Shown in pieces: positions 22,020 through 32,982 of a stretch of 64,000 bases of DNA. The notes beneath the pieces are model-generated. The model was not told the DNA's origin. It was given only the letters and a program-made list of their open reading frames with translations, and searched no databases. The position numbers and the translations under genes are program-made. The DNA comes from Periplaneta americana (Eukaryota; Arthropoda; Insecta; Blattodea; Blattidae): NCBI RefSeq assembly GCF_040183065.1, contig NC_091132.1, positions 90,528,106-90,592,105 of the forward strand. Reading direction: 5' to 3'. Positions within the stretch are counted from its first letter, which is position 1; each line of letters starts with the position of its first letter.

Positions 22020-23171
22020 AGTTTGACATGATAAGTTGGAATTGATATTGATGGTACCTTTAGCCTTACAAAAGTATTCAATAAACCAATCAAAACAATA
22101 TTACAGTACAAAGCAAAATTATCTAGGTGCTGTATATGTTTTAAGTGTAACTAATATTCTATAACAAAACTCTTATCGCATTATGCTTTTAAGGTTATAT
22201 TGGTGAGCAACTTCCTATCATCAGAATATTAAATTATTTTCTCGAAATGTGCTGAAGCTATAGAGCTGACATTTTTACAACATATGGGCACATATCTTTT
22301 GCTTATGATGTAACAGTAGTTGTTTTGTTAATTCATTTCATTACAAATAATTTCCATGCGAATATTTTCAAAAATTCCAATACACTATTTCCAGTAATAC
22401 GTATTTACGGTATATTGGATTTGAGAAAACATTCTGTAAGACTTTTAAATAAATAAGCCTATATCTGAAAATTTCACTTTTATATAAAAAAAGAGTTGAG
22501 AAAATATTTCTTTTGAATAAAAAAATCAAAATTGTGAAAAATGAGCATCAAAATTAAAAGTTACATTCTTATAATGCAGCTATACTTCTCAGATAAATCT
22601 AAAAATTAACATGGATATAGTTTTAATAAGTTCTCTTCCCTTTGTCCATTGATTCAGTGATGACCATCCCTGAATATAGCTCGACCAAGCGGCATATACC
22701 ACCTCTTTCGTCTGTCTCTTTCCTTTCCGTTGTAAAGCGCTCAGGCTCTCCTGAGCTCTAAAGCGCACGCTTGCTCCTATGGGCATCAATTGACATGACT
22801 GCTCTAGTAAGTCAAAACTGGGACGCAGTCATATTGAGTAGTTGTATCGATCATTGTTCGTATTAGTCGTATTATTTAAATAACAACATCTTTGTGACTG
22901 ATTGAAGGTTCATCGTAGAGGTAAAATGCCCTAAGTAAGATGAACAATAGTATAATATTGCAGAGCATTATTGAGAATAGTTGAACTAACATTTTCACCG
23001 TCAATATAGACAACATTACATATAAATTGTTTAAAATAAACGTAAAAGAGATAAAAACAGTGCAATGAAGGACACTGAAATACCAAAAGGCACAGAAAGT
23101 TTGTTGAACGTAATCTAAAAAACGAGTACCATCAAAATCTGAAATTTATGAAGATATTAACTCGACGTTAA
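21539..23171. other. No gene recognised; GA microsatellite at 21989-22016
   Basis: A GA dinucleotide run of about 14 units is present. The minus frame 22589-22789 and plus frame 21615-21803 have no recognisable motif. Long AT-rich stretches dominate from 22100 to 22600. Confidence 0.45.
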
Positions 23172-23179
23172 GCATGAAT

Positions 23180-23433
23180 ATTTATTAGGTTATTTTACGA
23201 CGCTTTATCAACGTCTTTGGTTATTTAGCGTCTGAATGAGATGAAGGTGACAATGCCGGTGAAATGAGTCCGGGGTCCAGCACCGAAAGTTACCCAGCAT
23301 TTGCTCATATTGGGTTGAGGAAAAACCCCGGAAAAAACCTCAACCAGGTGATTTGCCTCGACCGGTAATCGAACCCGGGCACCTGGTTTCGCAGCCAGAC
23401 GCGCTGACCGTTACTCCACAGGTGTGGACTTAT
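23180..23433 (-). mobile_element. tRNA-derived SINE, family 3, complete
   Basis: On the minus strand the head has A-box-like TGGAGTAACGGTCAGCGCGT and B box GGTTCGATTACC. The body has CACCTGGTTGAGG, TTTCCTCAACCCA, GTAACTTTCGG and the tail GCGTCGTAAAATAACCTAAT. The direct repeat GCATGAAT flanks it (23172-23179 and 23434-23441). A second copy on the plus strand lies at 36577-36826. Confidence 0.9.
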
Positions 23434-23880
23434 GCATGAATTTGTGTAGCCTACCATGATGTTCAGTGCCAACATCCCAATTAATAAACTGAATAATCTG
23501 CATTTTAAGAAATTTCTAGAGAAGTACCTATCTAGAAAATTAGTGATGAGTGACATGCAGTATCCTAATGAAACACGAAAAAAATCAGACAATAGGAATA
23601 TCTGTTACTACAACATGCACCAATAACGTCATGTGCTATTGAAAGAATTTCTTGCAATATAAAATCATTTCAAGTGACATCTGCATATGTTCAAGTTCCG
23701 TAACTTAACGAATGCACACTATTATTCACTGCAAATATCACGACGAAAATGAACGTCACGGCTCAAGCATATATTTATAGCTTCGGAATGTCGGGAGTTG
23801 ACTGTACTCCACGAACACACACCGACGACCTGTTTGTTTACATCCTTATCCATTGTATTACCTGTGTTCGGCGTACTATG

Positions 23881-24889
23881 CAGGGCGATTCACGAGGAAA
23901 GGTAAAAAATTTGGGATGTGAATTCTGAAGTCATTCTGAGTCAAAAAGTTCATATGAATATAGGTTCGTTTTCGAACGGTTACGGAGATATGAGTCTTTG
24001 ATTTCACAGAAACTAGTGGGATTCCATTGTACTAACTCGCATTTAGGGACAGATAAAGGACAAATATAAAGTTTATATTCACGTATGCATACATACCTAA
24101 TATTCTAGATGTCGGGGTCGATGTCTTCGCACATTTTCAAATGTACTTTCTTCTGTTTCAATGCACTTTTGCGTTCGAGCGTGAATCGCGCTCATCGCTC
24201 GTGACTGTTCTTTGTGGTGTGCAGCATCCAAAATACGGTCGATTAGCGCCTCTCTCGTTTTAACCTTCCTTTGGTATACCAAGTCTTTCATTCAACCCCA
24301 TAGACAGTAAATATTCTTCGATATGGTACTCTTCTGTTCGGAAAGCGTCGTTCATATTCAGCGACGGCACGTAAGGAACTTCCATCGCACAAACCATAAA
24401 CATACACAATATCGGCGTATTCTGCAGTCGAAAATTTATAAGGCATCTTGAAAAACACAACTGAACACTTCCTATAACTGTACCTGCATAACTACTGTAC
24501 TATAAGTAGCTGACTTACCTGCTGTGAACTGATAAACGATGGTGTAGTCTATTTGTGTTATCTGCGGGTTCTGTGTCATTACATTAGATAAGGGCAGGCG
24601 ATTGGACATTTGTAATGCCCCATCACCCGGTTTGTGAGGTGAATGAACTTATCCACGTCGCTCACAATGCAGATTCCAATGTTACGTCATTCATTGCCAT
24701 CCGTGACCATGTCTCATACAGTATCTCACATCAGCACCATATGATAACGTCTGAGACGTTTTACCAAAAACAAATGCATCTAGATCCGCCATCGTTCGAA
24801 AATGGACCTATGTTCATATGAACTTTTTGACTCAGAATGACTTCAGATTCAAATCCCAAATTTTTTACCTTTCCTCGTGAATCACCCTG
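23881..24889. mobile_element. Deleted mariner-like element, ~130-bp TIRs
   Basis: The ends are inverted repeats: CAGGGCGATTCACGAGGAAA on the left and, inverted, CAGGGTGATTCACGAGGAAA on the right. Inner landmarks AAAAAGTTCATATGAA and CGTTCGAAAATGG/CGTTTTCGAACGG are shared. The right end is followed by TA; on the left the dinucleotide is TA then TG, suggesting one substitution next to the tip. The interior carries a fused transposase remnant (24097-24448, minus). Confidence 0.85.
24097..24448 (-). pseudogene. DUF4817 N-terminus joined to mariner transposase C-terminus
   Basis: From 24448 the minus strand reads MPYKFSTAEYADIVYVYGLC, then LRAVAEYERRFPNRRVPYRR, a DUF4817 helix-turn-helix domain as found at the start of many insect mariner-like transposases. 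Near 24305 the frame changes and continues MKDLVYQRKVKTREALIDRI then LDAAHH, the segment just after the last catalytic Asp in such transposases, ending EESTFENVRRH. The catalytic core is therefore deleted. The fusion point implies one internal deletion of about 600-700 coding bases relative to an intact gene (inferred from family size). Confidence 0.75.
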
Positions 24890-24891
24890 TA

Positions 24892-25605
24892 TACCCAATG
24901 TATCTTTAACTTCAGTCTTTAGGTAGATGGAATACGAAGCCTAGTGATAGTAATGAAAATTTAGAGAAAACTTACGCCTGTAAAAAGTCGTGGCTTTTTT
25001 AAGAAAGCTTTTCCATTACGGCAAGTATGAAATCGAAACAAAAACAATCCAGAGAATTAGAGGTTGTATGCAAAACATATACGTATGCTACCTGTAATTA
25101 CTGTGTAAAATTTCATAAAAATCTGTTAGATAGAATAGAAAAATCTGTGAAATGGTGTGATAGACTTCGATAACATAAATATATAGATTGAGAAATATGT
25201 TATATAAAAATACTGTGGCGTAATATAACACATGTACAGTATAGCATATAGCATATAACTGACATGACATATCGTCCTTGTTCCTGCAATAACTGTTATG
25301 TGCAAAATAAAAAATGTTTCAGTAGGAAGAGAAAACACATTTATTCATCCTATGGCAGCCGTACATAGGAAACTATGAATTCTTATGTTTTCCAAACAAA
25401 GACATATAATTACATACAGAAGATTTTATTATTTGCTGTATCACTATTTAAGTTACTTAATAGATCAAAAATCAGAAAATCGATAAAGGAGTTATTGCAG
25501 GAACAACGACGATATATAACATATCATAACATAACATGATATGAAGGCTGGACATAAAAAGTCTGTAGTGCCAATATATTTGAACATTAGTTAAAAAAGG
25601 AGTAC
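24892..25605. other. No gene recognised
   Basis: AT-rich; the tyrosine/isoleucine-rich minus frames at 25088-25338 look like composition effects. Nothing supportable. Confidence 0.45.
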
Positions 25606-26058
25606 TGTGGACTCTCCTAAGTTCGACAGAACAGAATTGAAAGTTCTGTCTAATAAGGATAGTGGGTGTGGCAGGTGAAATGAATACAAATTCTTATTGG
25701 TTATCCATCAACGAATACAGTACTGTACTTGCATTTCCTGCCCGCCCCAAGACTTGTGTATGCGCTTCTAGTACCACAGTGGGTTTCGACATTTCCGTCT
25801 CACAAACGGCACAATTCTCAAATAGAAAAAGAAGAGTCCATTTATTTAGAATCAGTGATCATTATGGATGTCCTAATCAATAAAATATTCTGTTTTCCTT
25901 TAACAAAAGTATCACTACAAGACACAGAACCAATTCCCATTCAAATGGCAAACCCATTTCTTAGTGCTCGTATAGGGGCGTGTCTAATTCTCATACGTAA
26001 GCAGTCGAACTATAGGATGTCGAACTTGATATCTATCGAACTTAAGAGTATCCATTTT
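25606..26058. mobile_element. Possible Tigger/pogo-like MITE
   Basis: The left end reads CTGTGGACTCTCCTAAGTTC and the inverted right end ATGGATACTCTTAAGTTCGA; both continue with a second GTTCGAC-type word. Repeated GTTCGA blocks near the tips and TA-rich borders recall pogo/Tigger ends. No transposase frame remains; the plus frame at 25729-26124 is not recognised. The match between ends is about 20 bases only. Confidence 0.4.
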
Positions 26059-26224
26059 ATATGTCCCTGGCTCAATCCACGAAGTAAAATGACAAGTCCC
26101 ATTGTAATTTTAAGTACATCCTAGCTTCTTCCATAGATGTACAAAATGTATGATATTACATAGGTACATTACTAGTTGCACAAGAAAGCTCTGTTTTCTA
26201 CGATTTGTCTGTTTGGCACTTACA

Positions 26225-26415
26225 CCTTAATATTTAGGAGAAAAATTAGCTCCGGCGCCGGGGATCGAACCCGGGTCCTTGGTTCTACGTACCAAGCGCT
26301 CTGACCACTGAGCTACGCCGAATTCAATCCACAGCACCGGATCGAACTTTCCTCCTTCTATGTTTCCCTTTGTGGCCTGACTCCAAGTTAGGCATATATA
26401 TGCTGACTTGTATCC
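26225..26415 (-). repeat. tRNA-like repeat unit, copy 1
   Basis: On the minus strand this unit reads GGAGTCAGGCCACAAAGGGA, then GGAGGAAAGTTCGATCCGGT, then the tRNA-like sequence, then AATTTTTCTCCTAAATATTA. It is an inverted copy of 26735-26935 with about ten percent differences. The terminal sequence that forms the TIR in copy 2 is missing or decayed here. Confidence 0.8.
26251..26322 (-). pseudogene. tRNA-like cloverleaf (GTA in the anticodon loop)
   Basis: On the minus strand 72 bases fold as a tRNA: acceptor TTCGGCG pairing with CGCCGGA, D stem GCTC/GAGC, anticodon stem TTGGT/ACCAA with loop ACGTAGA, and T arm CCGGG-TTCGATC-CCCGG. A box TAGCTCAGTGG and B box GGGTTCGATCC are intact. It sits inside a repeat present twice, so it is most likely a promoter module of a mobile element, not a functional tRNA-Tyr. 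The variable region and D-to-anticodon spacing are slightly off. Confidence 0.6.
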
Positions 26416-26489
26416 AATTTATACTAGGAGCTGAGTGACTTTTTGGCCGGGAATCCACAGTTATTATGCATTGCTAGCTGAGAAAATAT

Positions 26490-26491
<2 letters not shown>

Positions 26492-26545
<54 letters not shown>
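26492..26545. repeat. AT dinucleotide microsatellite
   Basis: About 25 uninterrupted AT units lie between the two inverted tRNA-like repeat units. The Tyr-Ile frame across it is an artefact. Confidence 0.95.
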
Positions 26546-26546
<1 letters not shown>

Positions 26547-26696
26547 CCTTGGGGATTTAATTGAAGTGAATTTTTATGGCAGGCAGAGTAATTATCTCAT
26601 GCCCCCATGTTTTAAATTGCTACCAGAGCACTTCATTAGAACCAGGTACCCAGCTTCGAAGCCGTTAGCCCTGTGAACTTACAATATAATTAATTT

Positions 26697-26964
26697 GTCC
26701 TACAGACTTTATCTGTAATATTGATACTTAATGGCAGTTGACATTGGATACACGTCAACATATATATGCCTAACTTGGAGTCAGGCCACAAAGGGAAACA
26801 TCGAAGGAGGAAAGTTCGATCCGGTGTTGTGGATTGAATTCGGCGTAGCTCAGTGGTCAGAGGGCTTCGTACGTAGAACCAAGGACCGGGTTCGATCCCC
26901 GGCGCCGGAGCGAATTTTTCTCCGAAATATTAAGCGTCAATATTACAGATAAATTCTGTAGGAC
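26697..26964 (+). mobile_element. TIR element carrying a tRNA-like sequence, copy 2
   Basis: The ends are inverted repeats of about 35 bp: left TTTGTCCTACAGACTTTATC with TGTAATATTGATACTTAA, right (inverted) TTTGTCCTACAGAATTTATC with TGTAATATTGACGCTTAA. Between them lies the unit GGAGTCAGGCCACAAAGGGA to AATTTTTCTCCGAAATATTA with the tRNA-like segment 26839-26909 (same boxes as copy 1, one base deleted before the T arm and GCTTGG changed to GCTTCG). The combination of DNA-transposon-like TIRs with an internal pol III promoter is unusual; see findings. Target duplication not resolved. Confidence 0.65.
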
Positions 26965-27985
26965 AAATAAATATATGTACATTACTTAACAGCTTTATTT
27001 TATGTCCAGTTTTCGTATAACATGATGTGACGCACTATAAATGAGATTGAACAAAGCTGAAGAGAGGATCATTATTTTATAACTTTCTAGCGATAAATTT
27101 TTTATGAAAAAATCTTTTTAGGATTTCAGCATTTTTTTCTGCAAGAGTGTAATTTATTTCAGCAAAACGTAACTATTAGCGTCATTATAATCAGCCAAGT
27201 TTAAGGATAAATTTTTCAAAATCCTTTTCCTACTTGCTTGAATAATAGCAAGACTCGTTTCTTGCTACAAAATGTAACTTTTTTTGCACATCTACCGTAT
27301 GCTAATGAATTATAGTAAACTTCAAATTTGAGTTCTGCATATGAAGCATTGAGCAAACACTGGAATGTTAGCACATAGAAGGAAAATTATTCAGTTTAAA
27401 ATTCTATTCAGTATCACTAGGTATTATGGTATTCAGTACATGACATCATTCTAGAGCCCGAAACTCTATATTTAATTAAGGGACATTTTCTGTGGATGTT
27501 TCTCCCAGCTGTAATCATTCGAGCAAGAAATACGTCATTTAAAGCTGTGGACGATGGTATGAAATTTGTTGAATAGAGTTTCAATGTAAAAAATGGAGAG
27601 GAAGGCCATTATTAATTAAATTAATTAGGTACATGCTTACGTATTCCACAGCCTACAGACATTTTTTGTGATGAATACTAGTAAGGATATTCACTACATG
27701 ACCGGTATGCAGTGATGCTGCAAAATTGGCGTACTAATGATATAGTATCAACTCACGTTACCTTGTTAGCTATATCTTTCAATTTTATTCCCTTTAAAAT
27801 CTTTTTACATATGTGCTATTATATTATTAATTAATTAATTAATTAATTATTACTGTGTTCTGTAATACACCTGAGAAAATGTTTTTTGATAACACTGATG
27901 TTGAAAAATAAACATATGTATTTCTTTAAAAATTACATAATAATATTTCATTGATTAACTTCCAACTCTGAACATATTTTAAGTT
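26965..27985. other. No gene recognised; ATTA repeat at 27826-27849
   Basis: AT-rich with no recognisable frame. A short ATTA tandem run (six units) is present. Nothing else supportable. Confidence 0.45.
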
Positions 27986-28160
27986 GAAATTATTTATTGT
28001 GTATTTGCCGTCTAAAATAGCTTATAAAATGTCAAGTGAAATTTATTTACTGAATTAGCATAATGTAACATCGTCATACACATTATGCTAATTTAGTGAA
28101 TAAATTCCACTTAGCATTTCATAAGCTATTTTAGACGGCAGATACACAATAAATAATTCC
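27986..28160. repeat. Near-perfect palindrome, 81-bp arms, 13-bp loop
   Basis: Left arm 27986-28066 and right arm 28080-28160 are inverted copies at about 90 percent by eye: ATTATTTATTGTGTAT, GCCGTCTAAAATAGCTTAT and ATTAGCATAATGT on the left match their inverses on the right. A transcript through it would form a long hairpin. It could be a short MITE or a hairpin-RNA source. No flanking duplication was confirmed. Confidence 0.9.
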
Positions 28161-28469
28161 TATATCTCAGTTTATCGGAACTATATAATATGCCTGTAAA
28201 AATATTTTAAGTTTTTTTACTTGAATACGTCCACATATTCGGTCCACTATTAAGGTACTGATAGGCCATGTTTTAGTAGCTAGTTCTGAGAGCGGGGAAG
28301 TGGGGCTAGGGGAAGGTAACCTCGCGAACTATGCGCGCGATATGCCGACCTGAGATAACATTCAGAATCATCCGTTCAAAAACATTACCGCTTCATAATC
28401 TGTACAGATGTTTTATTAAATCTCTGCTTCTGTGCAACGTCATAGTTTGCGTTTAACGAGAAAATACAT
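28161..28469. other. Probable 5' part of the decayed DDE element
   Basis: GC content rises around 28285-28350 (GGGGAAGTGGGGCTAGGGGA, then CGCGAACTATGCGCGC), a break from the AT-rich left flank. No frame or TIR can be assigned, but its position just before the transposase remnant suggests it is part of the same element. Confidence 0.3.
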
Positions 28470-29010
28470 AGCAAAAGTTTGTAATGCTTTTTAACACTAT
28501 GCTAAAAAGCATGGGATTTCTGCGGAAGAAATTACAGGATCGAAGACTCATTCGAGAACGACCGAACATTATTAATTGGCTTTTCATGAATATCATAAAA
28601 GTTAAACGCTTTAGAGCAGAGCAAAGACAAATATTTTATCTATACAAGTCTTAGATAGACACCGATTTCACTTTCCGAAAATGGTGACAGAAAGGAAAAT
28701 ATGTTAAAACGAAGCAAGTCCAAAAGTCTTATAATAGTAGATATACGTAGGTTCCTAAATTTGATTTCTTGATGGTGGTCTTCTCACTTCTAAAGGTGGC
28801 TCAACTACTGGTGACTACCACTGAGAGATGAACTCCACTAGTTTTGAGAAATGGTTGAGGGAACGAGTAACTCCAAACTTGTCACCTGCCTCGTAACAGT
28901 GCGAGTCTACTATGGACGAAATAATTCGATTGAGTGGAGATGATGTAAGTGGTAGTGATGATAATATCAGTGATGATAGTGGAATGAAAGTGCTAGTGCT
29001 AGTGATAACT
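28470..29010 (+). pseudogene. Decayed DDE (IS630/pogo-like) transposase
   Basis: Across several frames the plus strand keeps the order of a DDE transposase. 28480-28550 gives a helix-turn-helix-like KKHGISAEEITG. 28640 gives DTDFTFRK, matching the stretch after a YLDETW motif. 28770-28880 reads FLDGGLLTSKGGSTTGDYH, stop, then EMNSTSFEKWLRERVTPNLS. 28910-28990 is Ser/Asp-rich (LSGDDVSGSDDNISDDSG), like the C-terminal tail of these proteins. The first Asp appears mutated and the segment after PNL is deleted. Recognition is by memory of invertebrate DDE superfamily endonucleases with STTGDYH-EMN; exact family not fixed. Confidence 0.6.
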
Positions 29011-29109
29011 TTGTCTTAACTATGACTTTGGAGTGAAAACACACTGTTTTAAGTAAGAATAATAACAATTATATGTAAATATTGTACTTGTGGTGTACTA
29101 TAACCAGTA

Positions 29110-29615
29110 ATATGAGCTATTGCCAGGAAGTCAAAAGGAGGTTAGGAATGGCAAAATAAGCTTTTAATAGAAAAAGCAGCGTCTTCTGCGGATCTCTGGA
29201 AAAAGAAGTGCTTTGTGTGGAGTGTAGTATTGTACGAGGGAGAAATATGGACGTTACGACGAAGTGAGGAGAAGAGAATAGAAACATTTGATATATGGAG
29301 AACAATGGAGCGTGTGAAATGGACAGATAGAATAATAAATGAAGCTGCGCTGGAAAGACTGGGTGGAGAAAGAATAAAGCTGAAACTGATCAGGAAGAGA
29401 AAAAGAAATTGGCTGGGTCAATGACTGAGAAGAAACTGCCTACTGAAGAATATACTGGAAGGAATAGTGAACGGAAGAAAAGTTAGAGGCAGAAGAAGGT
29501 ATCAGATGATAGACAACATTAAGATGGAAGCTGAGAGGTAGGCAGAAAGTAGGAAAGATTTGAGGCTGCTGGGTTTGCATTGAAAGACCTGTCCTTGGGC
29601 ACAAAACTATGGAAG
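29110..29615 (+). pseudogene. LINE 3' fragment (endonuclease/reverse-transcriptase family)
   Basis: The frame at 29215 reads MWSVVLYEGEIWTLRRSEEK then RIETFDIWRTMERVKWTDRI and RKRKRNWLGQ before a stop. It is the best-preserved copy of the repeat also found at 1520 and 3590. The downstream sequence keeps RRNCLLKNILEGIVNG, VRGRRRYQMIDN and the conserved 3' segment GACCTGTCCTTGGGCACAAA. It is 5' truncated at about 29110 and lacks the RT domain proper. Confidence 0.8.
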
Positions 29616-32426
29616 TGAAATAACCTAGCAGATTTAAAGAGACTATAGGGTACATGTAAATGAAAAGAAAACCTATATTACGTTTTGTGATTAAGTGCAC
29701 GGTTAATTAGAAAATTATGTTTGAAGTTTCAGAAGTCTGGTAACAACGTTCTTAAACCGCTCTACTCGTATAAAGATGTAAGAGGTTAACGAACTCGATG
29801 AGTATCCGTACATTAGCTGCCAAGACGTTGCCACGCGTGCGCTTCGTGCAATGGTTTGAATTTAGTGTTTATTTTAATTAAATTTACACGAAAACCGTGC
29901 ACACTGTTGAAATACACCAGAAGGATAAATTATTCATTGTTAGATTTCCTATCGATTTAGACAAAAATCACGATTTTACTCGCAATAGTTACCGAATAAG
30001 AGATTGTTAAACATTTTGGGGGAAAAAAACACACACATTTTTTTTTTCTGAAGAAACTATGAACTTTCCACCAATATGATATTATAATTTTTGTTACATA
30101 CAACATGAGCTATTTTGCTCTGAAAACATGTAATGCTATTTCACTTCCACTCTGTACACACACACGTACACACACAGACACAGACAGTCTAAATAACTAA
30201 TTATTTAAATTTAATTCAATTTAAACAAGAAACACGTCAATTTTGATATTGAGGGGAAAGTCTGAAACCAAGCTTAATTGCATTTCAGATTTCACTCCCA
30301 CACCCACAGCCACCCCAACTTCGAAATTTTAAATGCCTCTCCTATATTTTTATACTTAAATATGAAAGAGCATTCAATTGTTTATACACCTCATTCATTT
30401 GTTTTCGCATCTTTTGTTTTTGTCGCCTGGCAGCCTGTATTTTTGTTATTATTAGTTGATTAAGGAATGTAAACACAGCTTATTTTGTGTAATTTCCTAA
30501 ATTTAATCAATAAGGATGATTTATGTTCTCTCTTGAAGGGTATACACCATTTAAAAAAAAATTAATACACAAACACAAGTATTACATGAAATTCTCATTA
30601 AGTTTTTCTAGCTTTAGGCTCTTCAGCTATAAACAACAATAACAACAATCCAGGTTGCCAGATGACGACAGAATTACATGAAATATTCAATAAATTTTTC
30701 TAGCGTTTATTTGGTTAAAAAGCAGCTGGATAGACTATTTCAATTTAGTAGAAATCTTACTTACAGTTGTCCTGTCATACTTCATTACTCTTATGTACCG
30801 AACTATACCTTTTGTAGCGTACTGACGTAGCATTTAGCGTCAGAGGATTAACCCTGAAGCTCCAGGATATAGTAACCGATAACTTACCTAACTTGTATGG
30901 GGAAAAAATGCGCTGCTTGCTTATAAGCCCCAGAAGGGAGGATGTTAAACTATTGAAAGGTCACAAAGAATATTTGGTAGCCTACGTTCTACAACGTCAG
31001 ATGTTAAAGGCGAATAAGGATTTGACCAATATGGCGTAGTGGAAAGCAATAGAAATAAAACAAGGCTGGATATTAAGTAATATATAATAAAATATAAAAT
31101 TAATTAATATATAATGAAATATAAAACACAAATATAAATATAATATATAATAATATAATAATAATTACATACACAATAACTAAGGAAAAATAATATAGGC
31201 CTAAGTGACAAGAACATAATAACAACCGATCTGCACAGAATTTTCCTGAAGGTACATTCAACTGTGCCAAATACAATACAATAGTCTTACTATCGGCTTG
31301 TAGTTAAGAAATTATAACCCTGTAGAGCAGGGATGAGACGATATTACTTCCAATCTGGTAGAAGAGCTCGACCTTGATCACGAGCGCATAGCGCATCCAC
31401 TACATAGCGTCGTAACGTAGACATCAGGGATGTACAGTACATGCACATTCAATGAATAAAGGCCGCAATTATTATTACAATAACTTGCGTTACTAAATTT
31501 CTGGCTACGTAATAGGGCTAATTATTCAGTTATGTAATATATATGCACATATATAAATAAATCGCAAAGGGAAGGGTTTTTTAGGAACAAAAAGAGAAAT
31601 AGGAAAAGTTAATTGTATGTAAACAATTTTCTTGTTAAAAGCAATTATTTATTATGTAAATACTTCACTTCATTGGTTAGGAGAAACTAATAGGATCTAC
31701 TTGCTCGACGTGTGTGATCTCTGAGTACTTTTGAGTATTTGTTGAAAAAATAATAATGACAATATTGATTGAGATAGAGTATATTGATTATGTGATTGTA
31801 AAATGTAGTCCTTACTCTCCAGTAGTGATTATGTAATGAGTTTTCTTAGAGTGATTTGTGAGATGCACGTAACACGAAAAAACAAATTGATTAAATTAAG
31901 ATATTGAGAGTCATCGTAATTTTTGGGGTCAATCATTTAAGGAGATATGTATGATTTTTAAAACTTCCAAAATTTTCGGCCAAAATTTGTGAAATTTAAA
32001 CTCCCGGTACATAAATAGATCTATAATAATATCATCTGTACAAAATTTGGTGCAATTAGGTCTAATAGTTTTGAAATTATATTTTAAAGTATATTTTATA
32101 TTGACGTTACTAAAAAGCTCCTTGTAGCAAAGTTTTCAAAATGTTTAGTTCACATTTGCTCAAAATTCTGAAAATAGTTAGCTTTTTGAGCTTAGTAATA
32201 GTGTAAGTTAAAGTGCAATCAAAGATAAAATATTATTTCTAAATTAAAGAAACACGTAGTCTAATAAAAGTAAATATCCAGAAAGAAGCAACAAATTAAA
32301 CATCAACAATACATTTAAAATAAAGAAATAAAAGGAATCTAGATACAATCTACTGACCCAAATGTAAATTAATTTACCTTCGATGTCAATTCCGAAATCA
32401 ATTTACTTCTCTCTTCTCCTGAATAA

Positions 32427-32472
<46 letters not shown>

Positions 32473-32748
32473 TGTTGCGTCTCATAATGCCGTTTTATGT
32501 TGCTTTTTTGCAAATAATATATATTTTACACAACAAACACTGGACTTCATCACCATGTTCGAAGCATAAGTATTGTATCTTCCTCTCTTCCTTGAAAGCT
32601 TTAAGCGCTTCCGTTCCGTCATGATGCGCTGTGTTCTAAGATCTGTAAATTCTTTAGCAATGTTTACAGGTAAAAGAGCTCCGCGCGCGCGCAGCGGGCA
32701 TAAAAGAGCTCTCGCTCAAAAGTACTAGTCATCATCGCAAGACTGCTG
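29616..32748. other. Long AT-rich stretch, no gene recognised; TA and CA microsatellites
   Basis: A CA-rich run lies at about 30155-30185 and a TA run of about 20 units at 32430-32470. Frames here are short and unrecognised (the His-rich start at 30278 is not a known motif). No inverted repeats or LTRs were noticed in 3.1 kb. The last 60 bases border the Harbinger element. Confidence 0.45.
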
Positions 32749-32982
32749 GGCTGCGTTCATAAACTATTACTCAGAGTAGAGTAACATCGGAGAAGAGAAT
32801 TACGCGAGTAACTTCGACTTTTACTCCGAGCATGCTTGTTTTCTGAACGACCAGAGCACGGCTACCTGTGTGGGACTTTTGAAATGGACCCGTAATTAAT
32901 CTCTCGTTTCATATCATTCGATAACAATCACGCACAGAACACCTGTTTCCTTTCGTCAGCTGGCGGTAGAAGTAATGTAAAA

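Noticed and set aside
25662-26124. Plus frames of 73 and 131 residues
   Set aside because: They span the Tigger-like repeat in two frames and carry no transposase motif.
26251-26322. Functional tRNA-Tyr gene
   Set aside because: The cloverleaf occurs in a repeat present twice, does not resemble insect tRNA-Tyr beyond the GTA loop, and has off spacing.
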